Shown: in pieces, positions 15,848 through 25,159 of the stretch
Position numbering within the stretch: the first letter of the stretch is position 1
How the letters are laid out: every line of letters begins with the position of its first letter
DNA from: BOG-938 sp048498155
GTDB taxonomy: Bacteria > Pseudomonadota > Alphaproteobacteria > Caulobacterales > Caulobacteraceae
DNA: 64,000 nucleotides
Assembly: GCA_048498155.1 (NCBI GenBank)
Contig: JBEHYN010000003.1
Location: 58,708-122,707 of the forward strand
Reading direction: 5' to 3'
The notes under the pieces: model-generated
Database searches by the model: none
What the model was told of the DNA's origin: nothing
Seen by the model: only the letters and a program-made list of their open reading frames with translations
Program-made: the position numbers and the translations under genes

Positions 15848-17095
15848 TCAGGCGCCGTGGGCAGCACTGAAGTCGTGAATGTAGCGCGCCATAGCGTCCA
15901 GCCACGCTTGCTGATGTGCTGGCAGCAGGTCAGAAAGCTTGGGTAGTTTGCCAGCGGCGGTGCGAAGCCCCGCCGCGACGTTGGCCGGGCTATCGCTCCG
16001 TTCAATGACCTTTCCGTCTATGCAGTCTGCGAGCGCCTGAACATACGGAAGCCCCCATTGCTGCCGGTTCCACCAGGCACAGAGGCTCGTGTCCACGAAG
16101 CCTTGCTTGTCGATTCCACCCAGATTCAGCGGCTGACCCAAGGGAGAGGCATGCTTGAAGGTCAAACCGGCTTTAACGTCGGGATAGACGCCTAGCTGGT
16201 CCGCCTCACTGAGAAAAGCCTTCAGCGTCGCAGCTAGGCCGGGTTGGTTGCGATCCAAAACTTCTAGGAATTCATCTTCGCCGATGCCAAAAGGTCGGGA
16301 TGAAGTTGCTCTCCCGGCGCCCGCCGGAGTGCCCGCCTCAGGCATCATCACCCGAATGGCGCCTTGAGTATCGTCGATCTTGATAACACCACGCTCGATC
16401 AGAACAGTCTTGGCCAGCACAGAGGGAAAGACGATGCGCGCCCCCTCTTGCGGAGCATCGTACACCGCAAGCTCTACCAAGGCGAAGGTGAACCGGTGCC
16501 CGGCGTGACTTTGCAACAGTGCGGCCAGCGGCTCAATATCCTCACGGATACCATCTCCCACCACCGCGATCACCGCCCTCCCCCTCTTCAAATTCTGAGA
16601 AACCGCGTCGACAAATCCCGCTTCGTCGAGGCCCTGCGTCACTGCGGAGACGATTTCGAACAGAGATTTTGCGGAGACGCCATCGGCGCCGCGCGCGCGC
16701 AGCACCTTCATTTCCAAATCCTCGTAACTCAGACGAAACAGGGCTGATGCGTACTCTATTGCCTGCGCAACTACGGTCCGGCGAGCCTCCGGATTACGCC
16801 ACAGCTTCGCTTCGATCAGCACTAGACCGCCGTCGGCTGTTACATAGAGGTTGTCCAAGTTCCCGGACTTGCCCGCGCCAAATGTGAGAGGCAGTTCGAT
16901 ACATAGGGGGATCAAATCATCGAACGCTGACTCGATCTGCTTGATCGGGAATATCTTGGGGTGAGCGTGCAGCAGGTCTTGCAGCCATTTCTCGTCAAAG
17001 CCGCCATCCGACTTGCTGCCGAGGTCAGCTCGGATCAGGGCCTTCACCTCGCCGTTGGAGGCGACCCACTGAGGTTGTCCGTCACGCCGTTCCAT
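15848..17095 (-). CDS. PD-(D/E)XK-fold nuclease-like protein of unknown role
   Basis: 415 residues from the ATG at 17095. An in-frame ATG at 17146 would add 17 residues, but MERRDGQPQW follows a purine-rich stretch and looks more natural. Counting from 17095, a short helix (EKWLQDLLHAHP) precedes D81 in GNLDNLYVT, then E95-x-K97 in VLIEAKLW, then Q111 in the following helix: the E…D…ExK…Q pattern of PD-(D/E)XK enzymes. The C-terminal 200 residues are unassigned. It sits at the edge of the toxin island and may be a defence or DNA-repair nuclease; that is inference. Confidence 0.65.
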   Translation of the reverse strand: MERRDGQPQWVASNGEVKALIRADLGSKSDGGFDEKWLQDLLHAHPKIFPIKQIESAFDDLIPLCIELPLTFGAGKSGNLDNLYVTADGGLVLIEAKLWRNPEARRTVVAQAIEYASALFRLSYEDLEMKVLRARGADGVSAKSLFEIVSAVTQGLDEAGFVDAVSQNLKRGRAVIAVVGDGIREDIEPLAALLQSHAGHRFTFALVELAVYDAPQEGARIVFPSVLAKTVLIERGVIKIDDTQGAIRVMMPEAGTPAGAGRATSSRPFGIGEDEFLEVLDRNQPGLAATLKAFLSEADQLGVYPDVKAGLTFKHASPLGQPLNLGGIDKQGFVDTSLCAWWNRQQWGLPYVQALADCIDGKVIERSDSPANVAAGLRTAAGKLPKLSDLLPAHQQAWLDAMARYIHDFSAAHGA

Positions 17096-17231
17096 CAAGT
17101 TCGCCCCGCCCCCTATAAGACCGCACCAACTGGATGACGGCGTCATACGTCAGTTTCGGACGCATGCCCTCGCTGTTGCACCCTGCGCCGAAAGATTATG
17201 GGGAGGTGACAACCATTCCCGCCTGCCAATT

Positions 17232-18122
17232 CTAAGGCCACTTCACCAGGGGAGGCATAGACGACAGGATCGACTCCACATTGCCGCCGGTCTTCAGGCC
17301 GAACATGGTCCCGCGGTCGTAGAGCAAATTGAACTCCACATAGCGCCCGCGTCGGATCAGTTGCTCCTCGCGCTCCGCCTCGCTCCAGGATTCGTTCATC
17401 CGCCCCCGGACGATGACCGGATAGACTTGCAGGAAGGCCTTGCCGACGTCCTGGGTGAAGGCGAAGTCGCGCTCGAAGTCACCGCTGTCGTGTCGGTCGT
17501 AGAAAATGCCCCCGGTCCCGCGCGGTTCGTTTCGATGGGGCAGGAAGAAATACTCGTCACACCAGGCCTTGTATTTGGCATGCCAAGTCGGGTCGTGGCG
17601 GTCGCAGGCGCGCTTCATCGCCGCGTGGAACTGGACGGAATCGGGCGCGTCCTGTGAACGCTGCTCGGTCAACAACGGCGTCAGGTCGCCCCCCCCGCCG
17701 AACCAGCCCCGGGTCGTGCAGATAAAGCGGGTATTCATGTGAACCGCTGGGGTGCGCGGCGACCACTGGTGCGCGATCAGGCTGATCCCGGTGGCGAAAA
17801 AGTGAGGATCTTCTTCGGCGCCCGGCATGGTCTTGGCGAACTCGGGCGGGAAGACGCCGTGCACGGTGGAGACATGGACCCCGACTTTTTCAAACAGGCG
17901 CCCGTGCATCATCGACATGACGCCGCCCCCGCCCTCCTCGCGGATCCAGGGCGTGCGGATGAATCGGCCGGGCGCGCCCGGGTAGAGCACAGACGGCGCA
18001 TCGTCCTCCAAAGCCTCGAAGGCGCTGCAAATCTGATCGCGCAGGGATTCAAACCAAGCGCGTGCGCGGCCCTGGCGGACGCCGAGGTCCGATACGGCGG
18101 GCGACTCTGAAATCAACGACAT
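17232..18122 (-). CDS. hemF: Oxygen-dependent coproporphyrinogen-III oxidase
   Basis: 296 residues. It oxidatively decarboxylates coproporphyrinogen III to protoporphyrinogen IX in haem synthesis. Diagnostic blocks are EEGGGGVMSMMHGRLFEKVGV, the VHMNTRF strand, TRGWFGGGGDLTP, and the late EFNLLYDRGTMFGL segment. The length is normal. It lies 8 nt downstream of trmL on the same strand. The neighbouring cytochrome bc1 operon (petABC) is a major haem consumer, so the grouping makes functional sense. Confidence 0.96.
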   Translation of the reverse strand: MSLISESPAVSDLGVRQGRARAWFESLRDQICSAFEALEDDAPSVLYPGAPGRFIRTPWIREEGGGGVMSMMHGRLFEKVGVHVSTVHGVFPPEFAKTMPGAEEDPHFFATGISLIAHQWSPRTPAVHMNTRFICTTRGWFGGGGDLTPLLTEQRSQDAPDSVQFHAAMKRACDRHDPTWHAKYKAWCDEYFFLPHRNEPRGTGGIFYDRHDSGDFERDFAFTQDVGKAFLQVYPVIVRGRMNESWSEAEREEQLIRRGRYVEFNLLYDRGTMFGLKTGGNVESILSSMPPLVKWP

Positions 18123-18130
18123 GGCGTCCT

Positions 18131-18598
18131 CTAAACCTCAGCGCCTGAAAAGCCGTCTGCGGAACCCAACGCCTGGCTCAATGCCATGGCCGCAGCAGTG
18201 ACCACATTGAGCGAACGCAAGCCGGGCGCTAGAGGGATATAAAGCCGTGCTTGAGCCGCGTCATGCACCGCCTGCGGGACGCCGGCGCTTTCGCGTCCGA
18301 ACAGCAAGGTGTCGTCGGGTTGATACACAAAGCGATGGAAGGGCTCTGCGGATTGGGTGGTGAACAGAATCAGGCGCCCTTGTGTTCGCTCCGGCGCCGC
18401 AAGAAAATCGGTCCAGGAGGCATGCAGGCGAATCTGCGTCTTATTGCCATAGTCTAGAGCGGCGCGTTTGAGGGATTTATCCGATAATGGAAAGGCGCAA
18501 GGCTCGATCACGTCCAGCCAAACCGCCAAACAGGCGGACAATCTTAGGCTCGCGCCGAGGTTTTGCGGAATGTCTGGTTGAAAAAGGGCCAAACGCAT
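18131..18598 (-). CDS. trmL: tRNA (cytidine(34)-2'-O)-methyltransferase, SPOUT family
   Basis: 155 residues from MRLALFQPDIPQNLG; an ATG 18 nt upstream is less typical. The SPOUT knot is visible in LLFGRESAGVP and IPLAPGLRSLNVVTAAAMAL, the two SAM-binding loops. TrmL methylates the wobble ribose of tRNA-Leu isoacceptors. It is the first gene of a likely two-gene unit with hemF and is divergent from petA with about 190 nt between them. Confidence 0.93.
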   Translation of the reverse strand: MRLALFQPDIPQNLGASLRLSACLAVWLDVIEPCAFPLSDKSLKRAALDYGNKTQIRLHASWTDFLAAPERTQGRLILFTTQSAEPFHRFVYQPDDTLLFGRESAGVPQAVHDAAQARLYIPLAPGLRSLNVVTAAAMALSQALGSADGFSGAEV

Positions 18599-18787
18599 TC
18601 TAAGCGATCCGTCCATGGGGCGTTAGGCGGATCACGCCTGGGGGAGTGGGTTTGCGATTAAGCCGAAAGTACCCCGGGTCATATCCGTTTGGGCGACTTT
18701 TTACAGATGGCCCCTCGCGGGTCGAGACCGACCGTAACGCGTCCTGTCCGATTTCGGATGAGCGCATCGAACTAGAGGTGATCTGAG

Positions 18788-19342
18788 GTGGCGAACACCG
18801 TCGTTGGAGCAAGCCCTAACGCAGGGCATGGGGCGGACGATCCGAACCGGCGCGATTTCATCCACATCGCGGCCGCGACGGCCGCTGTGGGAGGCGTCGC
18901 CGTATTCGCCTGGCCTATGATCGATGAGATGAACCCTTCGGCCGACGTGCTGGCCCTGGCCTCGATCGAATTCGACCTGAGCAAGGTCACCGTCGGTCAG
19001 CAGGTCGTGGTCAAATGGCAAGGCAAGCCGGTGTTTGTCCGCTACCGCACGCCCAAGGAAATCGCCGAGGCTGTCCACGACGACAACGCCCCGATGAAGG
19101 ACCCTGCGGCCGACGCCTCGCGCCACAAGCCGGGCAAGTCGCAGTACCTGATCCTGGTGGGCGTTTGCACTCACCTGGGCTGCGTGCCCAACTTCGGGCT
19201 GGGCGACTACGGCGGCTGGCTCTGCCCCTGCCACGGCTCGGTCTATGACACCTCGGGCCGTATTCGGAAGGGCCCCGCGCCCCTCAACCTGGTGGTGCCG
19301 GAATACGCCTTCACCTCCGACACCAAGATCAAGATCGGCTGA
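18788..19342 (+). CDS. petA: Ubiquinol–cytochrome c reductase Rieske iron–sulfur subunit
   Basis: 184 residues with a GTG start. The N terminus has RRDFI (21–25) before a single membrane anchor, the Tat-type signal-anchor of bacterial Rieske proteins. The 2Fe–2S cluster ligands are in CTHLGC (127–132) and CPCHGS (146–151), both intact. It passes electrons from ubiquinol to cytochrome c1 on the periplasmic side. First gene of petABC; petB follows after 2 nt. Confidence 0.97.
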   Translation: MANTVVGASPNAGHGADDPNRRDFIHIAAATAAVGGVAVFAWPMIDEMNPSADVLALASIEFDLSKVTVGQQVVVKWQGKPVFVRYRTPKEIAEAVHDDNAPMKDPAADASRHKPGKSQYLILVGVCTHLGCVPNFGLGDYGGWLCPCHGSVYDTSGRIRKGPAPLNLVVPEYAFTSDTKIKIG

Positions 19343-19344
19343 TC

Positions 19345-20628
19345 ATGAGCGGACAATCAACCTACGAGCCGAAAACCGGCTTCACCCGCTGGCTTGACGC
19401 GCGCCTGCCCATCGTACGGCTGGCCCACGATAGCTTTGTCGACTTCCCCACCCCGAAGAACCTGAACTACTGGTGGACCTTCGGCGGCATCTTGGCCATG
19501 TGCCTGGGCGTGCAGATCGCGACCGGCGTGGTCTTGGCCATGCACTATGTGCCCAACGCCAATCTGGCCTTCGCCAGCGTCGAGCACATCATGCGCGACG
19601 TGAACCACGGCTGGATGATCCGCTACATTCACGCCAACGGCGCCTCGATGTTCTTCCTGGCCGTCTATATCCACATGTTACGCGGGGTCTATTACGGCTC
19701 CTACAAGGCGCCGCGCGAGATTCTATGGATCCTCGGCTGCGTGATCTACCTGCTGATGATCATCACCGCCTTCATGGGCTACGTCCTGCCCTGGGGTCAG
19801 ATGTCATATTTCGGCGCGGTGGTGATCACCAACCTCTTGGGCGCCCTACCCATCGTCGGCAAGGCCATCACGACATGGCTGTGGGGCGGCTTCGCCGTCG
19901 ACAACCCCACGCTGAACCGTTTCTTCGCCCTGCACTACCTGTTGCCGTTCATGATCGCGGGCGTGGTGGTGCTGCACATCTGGGCCCTGCACGTTCCGGG
20001 CAACAACAACCCCAAGGGCGTCGATGTGAAGTCCAAGGCCGACACCGTCCCCTTCCACCCGTACTACACGGTGAAGGACGGGTTCGCGATGGCGGTCTTC
20101 CTGATCCTGTTCGCCAGCTTCGTCTTCTTCATGCCGGATGCCCTGGGTCACCCCGACAACTATGTCCCGGCCAATCCCCTGGTCACGCCCGCGCACATCG
20201 TGCCCGAATGGTACATGCTGCCGTTCTACGCCATTTTGCGCGCGGTGCCGGACAAGCTGACGGGCGTGCTGATGATGTTCGGCTCGATCGGCGTGCTGTT
20301 CATCCTGCCCTGGCTTGACGCCTCCAAGGTCAAGTCCATGCGCTACCGCCCGACCGCTCGGTTGTTCTTCCTCATTTTCATCGTCGTCGCCGTGGTGCTT
20401 GGATTCTGCGGCGCCCACGAACCCGACGAGAAGGTGTTCCCCAATCTCGCAGGCTTCCAGCTGTTGGACTCCAACCTCAACAGCTTTGTCTGGCTATCGC
20501 GGTTCATGACCGCCTACTACTTCGCCTACTGGCTGTTGATCACGCCTCTGCTCGGGCTGATGGAAAAGTGCCTTCCCGTGCCTGAATCGATCTCCGAGCC
20601 CGTTCTCAAAGCCGGAAAGAAGGGGTGA
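19345..20628 (+). CDS. petB: Cytochrome b subunit of the bc1 complex
   Basis: 427 residues with eight predicted membrane helices. The haem-ligating histidine pairs fall in helices B and D (HYVPNANLAF region and LHIWALHVPG region). The quinol-site loop PEWY is present (VPEWYMLPFYAIL), as is the GYVLPWGQMS segment near the Qo site. It holds both quinone sites of the complex. The stop (TGA) overlaps a possible GTG for petC, but the ATG 5 nt further is preferred. Confidence 0.97.
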   Translation: MSGQSTYEPKTGFTRWLDARLPIVRLAHDSFVDFPTPKNLNYWWTFGGILAMCLGVQIATGVVLAMHYVPNANLAFASVEHIMRDVNHGWMIRYIHANGASMFFLAVYIHMLRGVYYGSYKAPREILWILGCVIYLLMIITAFMGYVLPWGQMSYFGAVVITNLLGALPIVGKAITTWLWGGFAVDNPTLNRFFALHYLLPFMIAGVVVLHIWALHVPGNNNPKGVDVKSKADTVPFHPYYTVKDGFAMAVFLILFASFVFFMPDALGHPDNYVPANPLVTPAHIVPEWYMLPFYAILRAVPDKLTGVLMMFGSIGVLFILPWLDASKVKSMRYRPTARLFFLIFIVVAVVLGFCGAHEPDEKVFPNLAGFQLLDSNLNSFVWLSRFMTAYYFAYWLLITPLLGLMEKCLPVPESISEPVLKAGKKG

Positions 20629-20633
20629 GCCCG

Positions 20634-21476
20634 ATGCTGCGCAAGATCACGATTATCGCAGCGGCTTTGGGGTTGGCCTTCGTCGCCCCGGCCATGGCCG
20701 AGACCTCCCAGGCCGAGCTGAAGGACGTTCATTGGAGCTTTGAAGGTCCGTTCGGCAAGTTCGACCAGGCGCAGCTGCAACGCGGCTACAAGGTCTATCA
20801 CGACGTCTGTTCGGCCTGTCACGCGATGAACCTCGTGTCCTACCGCAATCTGGCGGACAAGGGCGGGCCGTTCTACAGCGCCAAGTACCCCAACCCGAAC
20901 GACAGCCCCTATGCCAAGGCCATCGCCAAGGACTTCATGGTGGCCGATATCGACACCGATACGGGGGACGCCATCACCCGGCCGGCGACGCCGTCAGATC
21001 ACTTCAAGGCGCCCTTCGCCAACGAATACGCCGCCAAGGCCGCCAACGGCGGCGCTGCACCGCCTGACCTGTCGCTGATGGCCAAGGCGCGCGAAGGCGG
21101 TCCCGCCTATATCTACTCCCTGCTGACCGGCTACACAGCGCCGCCTGCGGGTCTGACCGTGGCGCCGGGCAAGTACTACAATCCCCACTACTCGGGCGAT
21201 CTGACCAGCTTCTGGAACGGAACAGGCCCCGCGCCCGAGGGCGGCGTCATCGCCATGCCTCCGCCCCTGACCGCCGATCGCGTGAGCTTCGACGATGGGA
21301 CCAAGGCCAGCGTCAGTCAGGAAGCCTGGGACGTGGCCGCCTTCCTCGCCTGGGCCTCCGAGCCGCACCAGGATGAGCGCAAGCAGACCGGCTTCGCGGT
21401 GCTGATCTACCTGACCTTGTTCGCCGGCGTGCTGTACGCCAGTTACCGGATGATCTGGCGCAAGATCGGTCACTAG
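20634..21476 (+). CDS. petC: Cytochrome c1 subunit of the bc1 complex
   Basis: 280 residues. A cleavable signal peptide ends near AMA (21–22). The haem c site is CSACH (59–63). The distal Met ligand lies in the IAMPPPL segment, and a C-terminal membrane anchor is at about 252–272. The ATG at 20634 has a good purine-rich site (AAGAAGGGG) about 7 nt upstream. A GTG at 20625 is the alternative. A strong hairpin terminator ends the operon at 21499–21530. Confidence 0.96.
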   Translation: MLRKITIIAAALGLAFVAPAMAETSQAELKDVHWSFEGPFGKFDQAQLQRGYKVYHDVCSACHAMNLVSYRNLADKGGPFYSAKYPNPNDSPYAKAIAKDFMVADIDTDTGDAITRPATPSDHFKAPFANEYAAKAANGGAAPPDLSLMAKAREGGPAYIYSLLTGYTAPPAGLTVAPGKYYNPHYSGDLTSFWNGTGPAPEGGVIAMPPPLTADRVSFDDGTKASVSQEAWDVAAFLAWASEPHQDERKQTGFAVLIYLTLFAGVLYASYRMIWRKIGH

Positions 21477-21498
21477 ACCGAACCGACATAGACATCGG

Positions 21499-21530
21499 AA
21501 AGGCCCGCTTCACGGCGGGCCTTTTTGTTT
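21499..21530 (+). terminator. Rho-independent terminator of petABC
   Basis: AAAGGCCCGC (21499–21508) pairs with GCGGGCCTTT (21515–21524) around a 6-nt loop, followed by a T-rich run to 21530. It lies 22 nt after the petC stop and 54 nt before apt. Confidence 0.9.
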
Positions 21531-21584
21531 GAGCAGACGGCAACGAAGGCTAAGGTTCGCGCGCAATTGGAGTCTTCGCACGCC

Positions 21585-22112
21585 ATGGACCTGACGACCG
21601 CCATCCGCACCATTCCGGACTATCCCAAGCCGGGCATTCTGTTTCGCGACATCACCACACTGCTGGGCGACGCCAAGGCGTTCCGCCAGGCGGTGGACGA
21701 TCTCGTTACGCCCTTCAAGGACCTGAACATCACCCAGGTGGCCGGACTTGAAGCGCGCGGATTCATCCTCGGCGGCGCTGTCGCGCATCAGCTGGGGGCC
21801 GGCTTCATTCCCCTGCGCAAGCGCGGCAAGCTGCCCCACAAAACCTATGCGGTGGAGTACGCCCTGGAATACGGCGTCGACTCCCTGGAAATGCACTGCG
21901 ACGCCTGCGAAGCAGGCGAACGGGTGTTCCTGATCGACGACCTGATCGCCACCGGCGGCACGGCCACAGCGGGGATCGAGCTCCTGCGCCGCGGCGGGGC
22001 CCAGGTGGTGGCGGCCGGCTTCGTGATCGACCTGCCCGATCTGGGCGGCGCCGACCGCGTGCGGGCGCTGGACGTACCGGTGAAGGCCTTGATCGAATTT
22101 CCGGGGCACTGA
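21585..22112 (+). CDS. apt: Adenine phosphoribosyltransferase
   Basis: 175 residues, started at MDLTTAIRT because the preceding in-frame 20 codons come from the terminator region. It salvages adenine to AMP with PRPP. Typical motifs are IPDYPKPGILFRDIT near the N terminus, GLEARGFILG, the short RKRGKLPHKT loop, and the PRPP-binding loop VFLIDDLIATGGTATAG. The length matches the family. Confidence 0.95.
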   Translation: MDLTTAIRTIPDYPKPGILFRDITTLLGDAKAFRQAVDDLVTPFKDLNITQVAGLEARGFILGGAVAHQLGAGFIPLRKRGKLPHKTYAVEYALEYGVDSLEMHCDACEAGERVFLIDDLIATGGTATAGIELLRRGGAQVVAAGFVIDLPDLGGADRVRALDVPVKALIEFPGH

Positions 22113-22125
22113 AGGCCTCAGGCGC

Positions 22126-22614
22126 ATGACTCACACCCGCGCGTGGCGCAATTTCAGGCGAATGCAAGACAGCGCCCTGCTGTTCGCCAGCCTCATCTAT
22201 CTGGGCGCGGTGTTGCACGCCTGGAGCGTTCTACCCGGCCCGGACGCGCGCAAAGCCATGTTCACCCTGGCGTTTCCCGGTATCTTCCTCGCCGTGACCC
22301 TGGCGGTGTTCGTCACCGTTGGACCGGCCCGCGCCTGGGTGCGCCGCTATGTGTGGACGAGCTTTAAGGCCGGGTTCGGTCAGACGGCGGGATCGGTGCT
22401 GGGGGGCCTGGGCCTGCTCGTTTTCGCGGCCGGCTTCATCTATCTGCAGGTCGCCGGCGTGGCCAAGGGCGGGCGCTATCCGGCCGGGGTGTTTTCAGGT
22501 TACGCGGCGGGCATCGGCATCATCCTGGCGCAGGCGCTGCAAGTGCGGGCGCTGGAGCGCGATCCGGAGGTCAGGCGCGAGATTGAAGCTATGGACGGCG
22601 GCCCTCAGATTTAG
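22126..22614 (+). CDS. Small membrane protein of unknown function
   Basis: 162 residues with four hydrophobic segments (about 15–34, 44–65, 87–107 and 124–140) and charged ends. No family is recognised. It starts 13 nt after apt, so it may be co-transcribed with it. Confidence 0.65.
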   Translation: MTHTRAWRNFRRMQDSALLFASLIYLGAVLHAWSVLPGPDARKAMFTLAFPGIFLAVTLAVFVTVGPARAWVRRYVWTSFKAGFGQTAGSVLGGLGLLVFAAGFIYLQVAGVAKGGRYPAGVFSGYAAGIGIILAQALQVRALERDPEVRREIEAMDGGPQI

Positions 22615-22693
22615 AAAATTGCATGCCGTTGTTTTTTCAAGACCCTGTCCCTAAGCTCGACCGCTTGGGTTTCGAGTTCTCAGGGGACATCCA

Positions 22694-23236
22694 ATGCGTA
22701 CGACGATTTTGATGACGGCCGTGCTGGTCAGCCTTTCGGCCGTCGCCCCAGCCCTGGGCCAAGGGCGTGACGCACCCGCCGCAGCCCGGCCCGCGACTGG
22801 CGCCAATGCCTTCAAGGCACCCGCTGGAAGCCCGCTTGCCACGCAAAATGGCCGGCCAGTCTGGGAGGTCTACAGCGATTGCTCCTGGGCCAATCTCAAC
22901 GCCTTCAAGGCCATGATCAAGGCCGAGAGCCAGCGCAACGCCGGCGCCGACTCCGCCAGCCAGGCCGCCGCCGCCCGTCAGGCCAATGCGAGCACGGCCA
23001 GCGTTTACGGTTCGCTCAACGGCTTGCCGGATATCAAGGCTCGCGACGCTCAGCGGGCTCAGGAAATCGAGACGCAAAAAGCCTTGTCCAGCCGTTCGGA
23101 CGCCCTAAACGTCAAGGCCATCGACGCCTATGCCGCGCAGACGGGCAAACCGCGCGCGGAAGTGAAGTCTTTCGTGGAAAAGGCCCCCGCAGTGGCTGTT
23201 CTCACGGTCGATCAGTGCAAGGGCCTGCCCCTGTAG
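22694..23236 (+). CDS. Secreted/periplasmic protein of unknown function
   Basis: 180 residues. A clear signal peptide ends near ALGQ (about residue 22). The mature part is Ala- and Gln-rich, probably helical, and holds two cysteines (SDCSW and DQCKG) that could form a single disulfide. There is no recognised domain. The stop codon falls inside a small CCCC-TGTA-GGGG hairpin followed by TTTT, possibly a weak terminator. Confidence 0.65.
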   Translation: MRTTILMTAVLVSLSAVAPALGQGRDAPAAARPATGANAFKAPAGSPLATQNGRPVWEVYSDCSWANLNAFKAMIKAESQRNAGADSASQAAAARQANASTASVYGSLNGLPDIKARDAQRAQEIETQKALSSRSDALNVKAIDAYAAQTGKPRAEVKSFVEKAPAVAVLTVDQCKGLPL

Positions 23237-23310
23237 GGGTTTTGCCGACGGTGCATTCTTGTGACGGGCGCTGCTGAACTAAATCCGATATTCCGACCAG
23301 ACCCTTCGGC

Positions 23311-23979
23311 CTAAATCTCTACCTTGCCACTGGCCGCCTGGTGGAACAGTTGCAGGGTGCGCAGCTTGCTCAAGGCGGCCGGCTCAACCTGATAGTCGGG
23401 CCGGTCGTCCGAATAGAAGCCGTGGTCGGCATCGTACAGATAGATCGAGATGTCGGGATGGCGCGCGGCGATCCTGTCACGCTTCTCGGCGGGGATGTAG
23501 TGATCCTTCTTGCCAAAGTGCAAGATGATCGGACAGCGCGGGGTCTCATCGACGAAGTCGGCGATGCCGCCACCGTAGTAAGCGGCAGCCCCGGTGAGGC
23601 CGTCCAGGCGGCATGACGCCAGCCAGGTGAGCGTGCCGCCATAGCAGAATCCGGTCATGAACACCGGCGGCCCCAGCGCCTCGATACAGGCCGCCACATC
23701 GCCCAGCGCTCGGTCAAATCCCACCGACTGGACGTAGCCGAACCCCGTCGCCGAGGTCTCAGGATTGCGCTCCACTGAAAAACCCGGCTCGCAGCGGTCG
23801 AACAGGTGCGGGACCAGCACCTCGTAACCGGCGTCAGCGAAGCCATCGGCCATTCGCTTGATCCCGGGGGTGACGCCGTAAATCTCCTGGATCAGCACCA
23901 GCCCGCCGCGCCGGGCGTCAGTGGGTTGGACGTGATAGGTCTCAAACTCGAATCCGTCAGCCTTGCTCTTCAGCTTCAC
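23311..23979 (-). CDS. Dienelactone hydrolase family protein
   Basis: 222 residues, alpha/beta hydrolase fold. The nucleophile elbow GFCYGG carries cysteine as in dienelactone hydrolase. The Asp is in FGKKDHYIP and the His in DADHGFYSD, completing the Cys–Asp–His triad. True dienelactone hydrolases open lactones in chlorocatechol breakdown, but no such pathway is nearby, so the natural substrate is uncertain. It lies 12 nt downstream of ychF and is probably on the same transcript. Confidence 0.88.
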   Translation of the reverse strand: MKLKSKADGFEFETYHVQPTDARRGGLVLIQEIYGVTPGIKRMADGFADAGYEVLVPHLFDRCEPGFSVERNPETSATGFGYVQSVGFDRALGDVAACIEALGPPVFMTGFCYGGTLTWLASCRLDGLTGAAAYYGGGIADFVDETPRCPIILHFGKKDHYIPAEKRDRIAARHPDISIYLYDADHGFYSDDRPDYQVEPAALSKLRTLQLFHQAASGKVEI

Positions 23980-23991
23980 GGCCTGCTCCCA

Positions 23992-25089
23992 TCAGGTGTT
24001 GAACCGGAAGTGCATGACGTCGCCGTCCTGCACCACGTACTCCTTGCCTTCGAGCCGCATCTTGCCCGCCTCCTTGGCCCCGGTCTCGCCGTTCAGGCGG
24101 ACGTAGTCGGCAAAGGCGATGGTTTCGGCGCGAATGAAGCCCTTCTCAAAATCGGTGTGGATCACCCCTGCCGACTGGGGCGCGGTGGCGCCCGTCGGGA
24201 TGGTCCAGGCGCGCGCCTCCTTAGGCCCGACGGTGAAATAGGTCTGCAGGCCCAGAAGCCCGTAGGCTTCGCGGATCAGGCGGTTTAGGCCCGGCTCGTG
24301 CAGGCCGATGGTTTCCAGAAATTCGGCGCGCTCGCTTTCATCAAGCAAGGCGATCTCGCTCTCGATCTTGGCCGAGATCACCACCGACTTGGCGCCGTCC
24401 TTGGCCGCGCGCTGGGCCACTTGGTCCGACAGGCTGTTGCCTTGATCGGCCGAGCCCTCTTCGACGTTGCAGACGTAGAGCGCAGGCTTGGAGGTCAGAA
24501 GCTGCAGCATGCGCCAGGCCTTCTCGTCCTCGGCCGGAACCTTGGCGGTGAAGGCGGGACGGCCGGCGTTGAGCTGTTCCAGCGCCAGCTTGACCAACTC
24601 CAAGGTCTTGATCGACTCCTTGTCCCCGCCCTTGGCCCGCTTCTCCAGCGCGGTCACGCGCTTTTCCAGGCTCTCCAGGTCGGCCAGCATCAGTTCGGTC
24701 TCGATGATGTCCAGGTCCGACAGGGGGTCCACGCGCCCTTCCACGTGGGTGATGTCGTCATCGATGAAGCAGCGCGCCACAAAGGCCACCGCGTCGCAGT
24801 CGCGGATATTGGCCAGGAACTGATTGCCCAGGCCCTCGCCCTTGGAGGCGCCGCGCACCAGACCGGCCACATCCACGAAGTTGATCCGGGCGGGAATGAT
24901 CTCCTTGGAGCCGGCGATCTTGGCCAGTTGTTCCAGGCGCGACTCGGGCACGGCCACGTCGCCGATGTTGGGCTCGATGGTGCAGAACGGATAGTTGGCC
25001 GCCTGGGCCGCCGCCGTCTGGGTCAAGGCATTGAACAGGGTGGACTTGCCCACATTGGGCAGGCCGACGATCGCGACTTTCAGCGCCAT
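23992..25089 (-). CDS. ychF: Redox-regulated ATPase YchF (OLA1 family)
   Basis: 365 residues. An Obg-class P-loop protein that prefers ATP. The P loop is GLPNVGKSTLFNAL and G3 is DVAGLVRGAS. Instead of the usual NKxD it has the YchF-type segment in ALYVCNVEE. The C-terminal TGS-like domain is complete, with RAWTIPTGATAPQSAGVIHTDFEKGFIRAET near residues 285–315. It associates with ribosomes and affects stress responses. Confidence 0.95.
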   Translation of the reverse strand: MALKVAIVGLPNVGKSTLFNALTQTAAAQAANYPFCTIEPNIGDVAVPESRLEQLAKIAGSKEIIPARINFVDVAGLVRGASKGEGLGNQFLANIRDCDAVAFVARCFIDDDITHVEGRVDPLSDLDIIETELMLADLESLEKRVTALEKRAKGGDKESIKTLELVKLALEQLNAGRPAFTAKVPAEDEKAWRMLQLLTSKPALYVCNVEEGSADQGNSLSDQVAQRAAKDGAKSVVISAKIESEIALLDESERAEFLETIGLHEPGLNRLIREAYGLLGLQTYFTVGPKEARAWTIPTGATAPQSAGVIHTDFEKGFIRAETIAFADYVRLNGETGAKEAGKMRLEGKEYVVQDGDVMHFRFNT

Positions 25090-25159
25090 GAGGTCCTCAG
25101 GATTGGGTGAAGGGTCTTATGGCCGCAAGGGGCGCGATTGGCGAGATGAATTGGGTCGC

